Assembly: GCA_023258935.1 (NCBI GenBank)
Contig: JAHFRG010000060.1
Location: 1 to 9,748 of the forward strand
Length of the DNA stretch: 9,748 nt
Origin: Betaproteobacteria bacterium
GTDB lineage: Bacteria > Pseudomonadota > Gammaproteobacteria > Burkholderiales > JAHFRG01
Direction of reading: 5' to 3'
Shown here: in pieces, positions 6,482-9,748 of the stretch
Layout of the letters: each line of letters opens with the position of its first letter
Numbering within the stretch: the first letter of the stretch is position 1
Program-made: the position numbers and the translations under genes
The notes under the pieces: model-generated
Database searches by the model: none
Told to the model about the DNA's origin: nothing
The model's input: only the letters and a program-made list of their open reading frames with translations

Positions 6482-8206
6482 ATGAAGTGGTTGTTACACA
6501 AAACAAGCTTGCTTGGTTATGGATTGGCGATCCTGCTTATCGCCGCCAATATCGCCCTCTCAGTTGTCGCCTATCAGAACACCGTTAAACTTGTCGCAGC
6601 CCACGACGATGCAGTCGAGTTGCACAAAACCCTGAAAACTGCTGGCGAAGTTCTGCAACTGCTCAGCGATGCCGAAACCGGCCAGCGCGGCTATCTCATC
6701 ACCGGCGAGGAACGTTACCTCGAGCCTTACAATGTCTCTATCGCCAGCATATCCTATAAGCTCAAGCAACTTACCTCGGGTCATCGGGCCGTTGCGGTTC
6801 AAAATCTGGATTCGCTCAATACTCTGGTAAACGTCAAGATCGGCGAACTCAATGAAACTATTGCACTGCGCAGAAAGGGCGGGTTTGAAGCTGCATTGAA
6901 AGCGGTGCTGACGGATAGAGGGAAAGCTTCCATGGACGTTATCCGCCACGTCATCGGCGAAATTGAACAGCAGGAAAAAGACCTGCTGGCGAACAGCAAT
7001 GAAACCGCGCACATGAGCTCGCGCAATACGTACATGGCGTTTGCGGTTGGGGCGCTGCTCAGTCTGCTATTACTGGCATCGATTTTCTATACGGCCTACC
7101 GTGATCTCAGCCAAAGCGCACAAGACCAGCGAGCCTTGAAAGATCTCCACGACAGGCTGGAAAACGGCACGCGCCTGCTTCAGCAGCGCGAGCATGAAAA
7201 AGTGGTATTGGGCCAGATGAGCGGGGTGTTGCAGTCCTGCATGAACGTCAAGGAGGCTTATAACGCCATCGCCCAGTTTGGCAAGCGCCTGTTTCCAGGC
7301 GAGGCCGGTGTCTTCTTCGTGATGCACGATTCGCGCGAATATCTGGAAGCCACTGCAACGTGGGGCGAGCCTGAAATCGGCGGGCCGCTGTTCGCTCCCG
7401 AGGAATGCTGGGCACTGCGACGCGGCCGGCTGCACTTGGTGGACGATCCGCGCATTGGCCTGCAGTGCGATCACGTGAAAGCAGCCGGCGTACCGCAGTT
7501 GCCATATCTGTGCGTACCCATGGTGGTGCACTCGGAAACTGTGGGTCTGTTGCATTTGCAACTGGAAACGGATTCAATTCGCAGCGAAGCGGCGCAGCGC
7601 CTGGATGTGATTCAACAATTGGCTGCAACTTTTGCCGACCAGGTGGCGCTAGCCGTGACTAATCTCCGGCTGCGTGAAACCTTGCGACAGCAATCTATAC
7701 TAGACCCGCTGACTGGCCTGCATAACCGGCGCTATTTGAAGGAAGTAATGCAGCGCGAGCTGGCTCGCACCGAACGCAAAAAAACCATGCTTGCGGTTAT
7801 TATTCTCGATGTGGACCACTTCAAGCGTTTCAACGACACGTACGGGCACGAAGCTGGGGATGCGGTGCTGCGCAGCATGGCGCAATTGATTGAACGTCAG
7901 ATTCGCGGCAGCGATATTGCCTGCCGTTATGGCGGAGAGGAATTCATTCTGGTTTTGCCTGAAGCTTCTTTAAGCATCGCGCGCCAGCGCGGGGAATTGC
8001 TGCGAGAAGCTGCACAGAGCATGCATATAACCTCAAGCGGGAAAACACTGGGTCCGGTCAGCATTTCACTGGGTCTTGCGCTGTTCCCCCAGCATGGGCA
8101 CACCGCGGAGGAATTGATTCAGGCTGCGGATGCCGCACTTTACCGCGCCAAGCAGGCGGGCCGTAATCGCCTCATGATCGCCGAAGAGCCCTCCAAAACC
8201 GTTTGA
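6482..8206 (+). CDS. Membrane diguanylate cyclase with CHASE3, GAF and GGDEF domains
   Basis: Predicted inner-membrane sensor that makes cyclic di-GMP from two GTP. The 574-residue protein has a transmembrane segment at about 10-31, a periplasmic CHASE3-type helical domain at about 32-182 with the signature SDAETGQRGYLITGEERYL (62-80), a second transmembrane segment at about 184-205, a linker coiled coil at about 206-243, a GAF domain at about 245-398 with C309, C329, H331 and C344, and a GGDEF domain at about 405-565. The cyclase site is GGEEF (484-488), a catalytic variant also found in the active enzyme PleD, and RGSD (475-478), five residues upstream, matches the RxxD inhibitory site for product feedback. 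DVDHFKRFND (443-452) supplies metal and substrate residues. All key residues are present, so activity is expected. It begins 32 bases after rsmA, without a Shine-Dalgarno sequence, and may be read through from that cluster. Its signal and biological output are unknown. Confidence 0.93.
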   Translation: MKWLLHKTSLLGYGLAILLIAANIALSVVAYQNTVKLVAAHDDAVELHKTLKTAGEVLQLLSDAETGQRGYLITGEERYLEPYNVSIASISYKLKQLTSGHRAVAVQNLDSLNTLVNVKIGELNETIALRRKGGFEAALKAVLTDRGKASMDVIRHVIGEIEQQEKDLLANSNETAHMSSRNTYMAFAVGALLSLLLLASIFYTAYRDLSQSAQDQRALKDLHDRLENGTRLLQQREHEKVVLGQMSGVLQSCMNVKEAYNAIAQFGKRLFPGEAGVFFVMHDSREYLEATATWGEPEIGGPLFAPEECWALRRGRLHLVDDPRIGLQCDHVKAAGVPQLPYLCVPMVVHSETVGLLHLQLETDSIRSEAAQRLDVIQQLAATFADQVALAVTNLRLRETLRQQSILDPLTGLHNRRYLKEVMQRELARTERKKTMLAVIILDVDHFKRFNDTYGHEAGDAVLRSMAQLIERQIRGSDIACRYGGEEFILVLPEASLSIARQRGELLREAAQSMHITSSGKTLGPVSISLGLALFPQHGHTAEELIQAADAALYRAKQAGRNRLMIAEEPSKTV

Positions 8207-8248
8207 GCGAGAATCCTCGCGGCACAGAAATTATGTGCTGGCTTTTTT
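8207..8248 (+). terminator. Possible terminator: two small hairpins and a T-run after the cyclase
   Basis: Directly after the cyclase stop, GCGAG (8207-8211) pairs with CTCGC (8216-8220) around AATC, and GCACA (8222-8226) pairs with TGTGC (8234-8238) around seven bases. Six T's follow at 8243-8248, four bases after the second stem. The second stem is short and A/T-rich in its loop, and the T-run is also the Lys-Lys codons at the 3' end of gloA on the other strand, so the T-run may be incidental. The site lies where transcription from both sides converges. Confidence 0.3.
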
Positions 8249-8623
8249 CTGGATAAACTCGATCTTATAGCCGTCCGGGTCTTCGACGAAAGCAATTACG
8301 GTGGTGCCGTGCTTCATCGGCCCGGCTTCACGCGTCACTTTGCCTCCGTGCTTTTTCACTTCCTCGCACGCCTTGTACGCATCCGGCACTTCGATAGCCA
8401 CATGACCGTAGCCGTTGCCCAGATTGTAGGAAGTTGTCTCCCAATTATGAGTAAGTTCAAGCACGGCGTGGGAAGCCTCATCGCCATAACCGACAAAAGC
8501 CAGGGTAAATTTGCCCTCGGGATACTCTTGCTTGCGCAGTACCTTCATGCCCAATACCTGGGTGTAAAAAGCAATCGAGCGTTCGAGATTACCGACTCGC
8601 AACATAGTGTGCATTATGCGCAT
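8231..8623 (-). CDS. gloA: Lactoylglutathione lyase (glyoxalase I)
   Basis: GloA isomerises the hemithioacetal of methylglyoxal and glutathione to S-D-lactoylglutathione, the first step of cytosolic methylglyoxal detoxification. The 130-residue protein has two vicinal-oxygen-chelate half repeats. The metal ligands H5 (MHTMLRV), E56 (VLELTHNW), H74 (GHVAIEV) and E122 (YKIEFI) fall at exactly the numbers known for the E. coli nickel enzyme. The protein lacks the extra loops of the larger zinc-type enzymes, so nickel or cobalt dependence is inferred. ATG 8623 is preceded by GAGGAG at good spacing, the clearest Shine-Dalgarno in the window. It lies 19 bases downstream of rubredoxin on the same strand, suggesting a two-gene transcript, and converges on the cyclase with a 24-base gap. 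Confidence 0.96.
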   Translation of the reverse strand: MRIMHTMLRVGNLERSIAFYTQVLGMKVLRKQEYPEGKFTLAFVGYGDEASHAVLELTHNWETTSYNLGNGYGHVAIEVPDAYKACEEVKKHGGKVTREAGPMKHGTTVIAFVEDPDGYKIEFIQKKAST

Positions 8624-8642
8624 GGTGTTCTCCTCAAGAGTT

Positions 8643-8807
8643 CTATATTTCTATCATCTCAAAATCTTCCTTGCGTGCTCCGCACTCGGGACAAGTCCAA
8701 TTAGGCGGCAGGTCTTCCCACTTAGTCCCCGGCGCGATGCCTTCTTCCGGCAAACCTGCGGCTTCGTCATAGATGAAACCGCAAATCAGGCACATATAAG
8801 TTTTCAT
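8643..8807 (-). CDS. Rubredoxin
   Basis: Small cytoplasmic one-electron carrier with a single iron held by four cysteines. The 54-residue protein, translated from the minus strand, begins MKTYMCLICGFIYDEAAG and has the two knuckles CLIC (C6, C9) and CPEC (C39, C42), plus the typical GIAPGTKWEDLPPNWTCP stretch and acidic surface. Length and cysteine spacing are canonical. The start is ATG 8807-8805; an in-frame TTG nine bases upstream is less likely. Only a weak GAG lies before the start. It is the first gene of a probable rubredoxin-gloA unit and is divergent from thiD with 48 bases between starts. The redox partner is not evident in the window. Confidence 0.95.
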   Translation of the reverse strand: MKTYMCLICGFIYDEAAGLPEEGIAPGTKWEDLPPNWTCPECGARKEDFEMIEI

Positions 8808-8855
8808 GTAGCTCAAGGTTTAAGTTAAAATGCCGTTATTATAACGAAACTCCAC
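8808..8855. promoter_or_regulatory. Rubredoxin/thiD divergent promoter region with a 13-base palindrome
   Basis: The 48-base spacer contains CGTTAT-T-ATAACG at 8834-8846, a perfect palindrome. On the minus strand it includes the exact -10 consensus TATAAT (8843-8838), about 30 bases before the rubredoxin ATG; a TTGAGG hexamer (8864-8859) lies 15 bases upstream of it, a short spacing. On the plus strand TATAAC (8840-8845) ends only 10 bases before the thiD ATG, implying a very short thiD leader. A second small inverted repeat, TTTAA-G-TTAAA, is at 8819-8829. There is no room for a TPP riboswitch. The palindromes are seen directly; promoter use is inferred. Confidence 0.45.
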
Positions 8856-9680
8856 ATGCCTCAACCCCCTCCCATCGTTCTTTGCTTCGCCGCCACTGAT
8901 CCTTCCGGCGGCGCAGGTCTGCAAGCCGATATCATGACGCTCTCCAGCATGGGCTGCCATCCGCTTTCGGTAGTTACCGCAGTCACCATCCAGGACAGCG
9001 CGGGCGTGGAAGATTTGTTAGCGCTCGATCCGGAATGGGTGGCTGATCAGGCGCGTTGTGTGCTCGAGGACATGGCAGTGTCAGCTTTCAAAATCGGTCT
9101 ACTTGGCAGTGTGGAAATCATCGCCGCGATTGCCGAAGTGGTGTCGGACTATCCGGACATACCTTTGGTGCTTGATCCGGTGCTGGCCTCCGGACGCGGC
9201 GATGAGCTGGTCACTGATGAAATGATTGCGGCGATGCGTGAGCTGTTGATTCCGCAAACGACATTAATTACACCCAACAGCGTGGAAGCAAGGCGTTTGG
9301 CATTGGATGAAAGCAATGATAATGATGAACCTAGTTTAAGCGATTGTGCGAAACGGCTCCTGGACATGGGCTGCGAATACGTGCTGATTACCGGCACGCA
9401 TGAAAACACCCCGCAGGTCATCAACACCTTGTATACGCAAGATGGCATTTTACGCAATGATTCCTGGGAACGCTTGCCGGGCAGTTACCACGGCTCGGGC
9501 TGCACGCTTGCTGCTGCAGTCACCGCAACCATCGCCAACGGATTGAGCATTTCCGAAGCTGTCAGGGACGCACAGGAATACACCTGGCATGCGCTGAAAT
9601 CGGCATTCCGTCCCGGGATGGGACAACACATTCCCGACCGCCTGTTCTGGGCACGCGAAGAAGATGAACGGCAGGATTAG
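8856..9680 (+). CDS. thiD: Hydroxymethylpyrimidine / phosphomethylpyrimidine kinase ThiD
   Basis: ThiD phosphorylates 4-amino-5-hydroxymethyl-2-methylpyrimidine twice, giving the pyrimidine diphosphate used by ThiE in thiamine synthesis. The 274-residue ribokinase-fold protein shows the N-terminal DPSGGAGLQAD (15-25), TIQD with the pyrimidine-contacting glutamine (Q46), LDPVLASGRG (106-115), LITPNSVEARRL (137-148), LITGTHE (177-183) and the anion-hole and catalytic motif YHGSGCTLAAAV (211-222, C216). An acidic loop at 151-159 (DESNDNDEP) is low in complexity. Length matches stand-alone ThiD, and no ThiE domain is fused. ATG 8856 has no Shine-Dalgarno and may be leaderless or nearly so. The 3' end overlaps thiE by 17 bases. 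Confidence 0.95.
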   Translation: MPQPPPIVLCFAATDPSGGAGLQADIMTLSSMGCHPLSVVTAVTIQDSAGVEDLLALDPEWVADQARCVLEDMAVSAFKIGLLGSVEIIAAIAEVVSDYPDIPLVLDPVLASGRGDELVTDEMIAAMRELLIPQTTLITPNSVEARRLALDESNDNDEPSLSDCAKRLLDMGCEYVLITGTHENTPQVINTLYTQDGILRNDSWERLPGSYHGSGCTLAAAVTATIANGLSISEAVRDAQEYTWHALKSAFRPGMGQHIPDRLFWAREEDERQD

Positions 9681-9748
9681 CGGTCTTTACGCCATAACTC
9701 CCGACCTGGCCGATACCCAAAAATTAATTCAGCAAGTGCGGCTGGCGC
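9664..9748 (+). CDS. thiE: Thiamine-phosphate synthase ThiE, 5' end only
   Basis: Only the first 28 codons are present before the window ends. The translation begins MNGRISGLYAITPDLADTQK; GLYAITPD is the first strand of the ThiE TIM barrel. ThiE couples the pyrimidine diphosphate made by ThiD with thiazole phosphate to give thiamine monophosphate. ATG 9664 lies inside the end of thiD (17-base overlap, different frame) with a purine-rich GAAGAAG immediately before it, consistent with translational coupling. The call rests on a short motif plus its neighbour, but the two agree well. Confidence 0.85.
   Translation, partial: MNGRISGLYAITPDLADTQKLIQQVRLA

Noticed and set aside
6471..6500. Perfect -35 hexamer TTGACA before the cyclase
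   Set aside because: The matching -10 position (TACACA near 6495) is poor and would put the transcript start inside the coding region, past the only good start codon.
8808..8855. TPP riboswitch upstream of thiD
   Set aside because: The 48-base spacer is too short for the aptamer and lacks its conserved THI-box sequences.
1..9748. CRISPR arrays, insertion sequences, attachment sites, tRNA or rRNA genes
   Set aside because: No spaced direct repeats, transposase motifs, terminal repeats or RNA gene sequences were seen; nearly all bases are assigned to conserved genes.

Overview
The window reads as ordinary, well-conserved chromosomal DNA of a Gram-negative proteobacterium. A betaproteobacterium is most likely, judged from gene order (amgK divergent from lptD-surA-pdxA-rsmA; rubredoxin divergent from thiD-thiE) and from protein style. 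This is inference without database searches. Coding density is very high and no stretch over 300 bases lacks a gene. I saw no mobile element, tRNA, rRNA, CRISPR array or prophage gene.

Layout. Positions 1-823 (minus) carry the N-terminal ~274 codons of an AmgK-type sugar kinase for peptidoglycan recycling; its 3' end lies left of the window. From an 81-base divergent region starts the classic plus-strand cluster: lptD (905-3148, LPS translocon barrel), surA (3177-4514, periplasmic chaperone/prolyl isomerase), pdxA (4584-5630, vitamin B6 synthesis) and rsmA (5670-6449, 16S rRNA dimethyltransferase). Where E. coli has apaG/apaH after rsmA, this genome has a membrane-bound CHASE3-GAF-GGDEF diguanylate cyclase (6482-8206). 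Convergent to it on the minus strand is a two-gene unit, rubredoxin (8643-8807) then gloA (8231-8623, glyoxalase I). Rubredoxin diverges from the thiamine genes thiD (8856-9680) and thiE (9664 to the window end), which overlap by 17 bases.

Functional links. SurA chaperones outer-membrane barrels, including LptD in the E. coli model, so the first two genes of the cluster act in one pathway. PdxA and RsmA are housekeeping passengers conserved in this cluster. ThiD and ThiE perform consecutive steps of thiamine phosphate synthesis. GloA removes methylglyoxal. The cyclase makes c-di-GMP in response to an unknown signal and is the most lineage-specific gene here.

Nothing points to a wholly undescribed system. 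The points worth a second look are small: palindromes in both divergent promoter regions, general absence of Shine-Dalgarno sequences before the main plus-strand genes, an LptD without the usual N-terminal cysteine, and the cysteine-bearing GAF domain of the cyclase.
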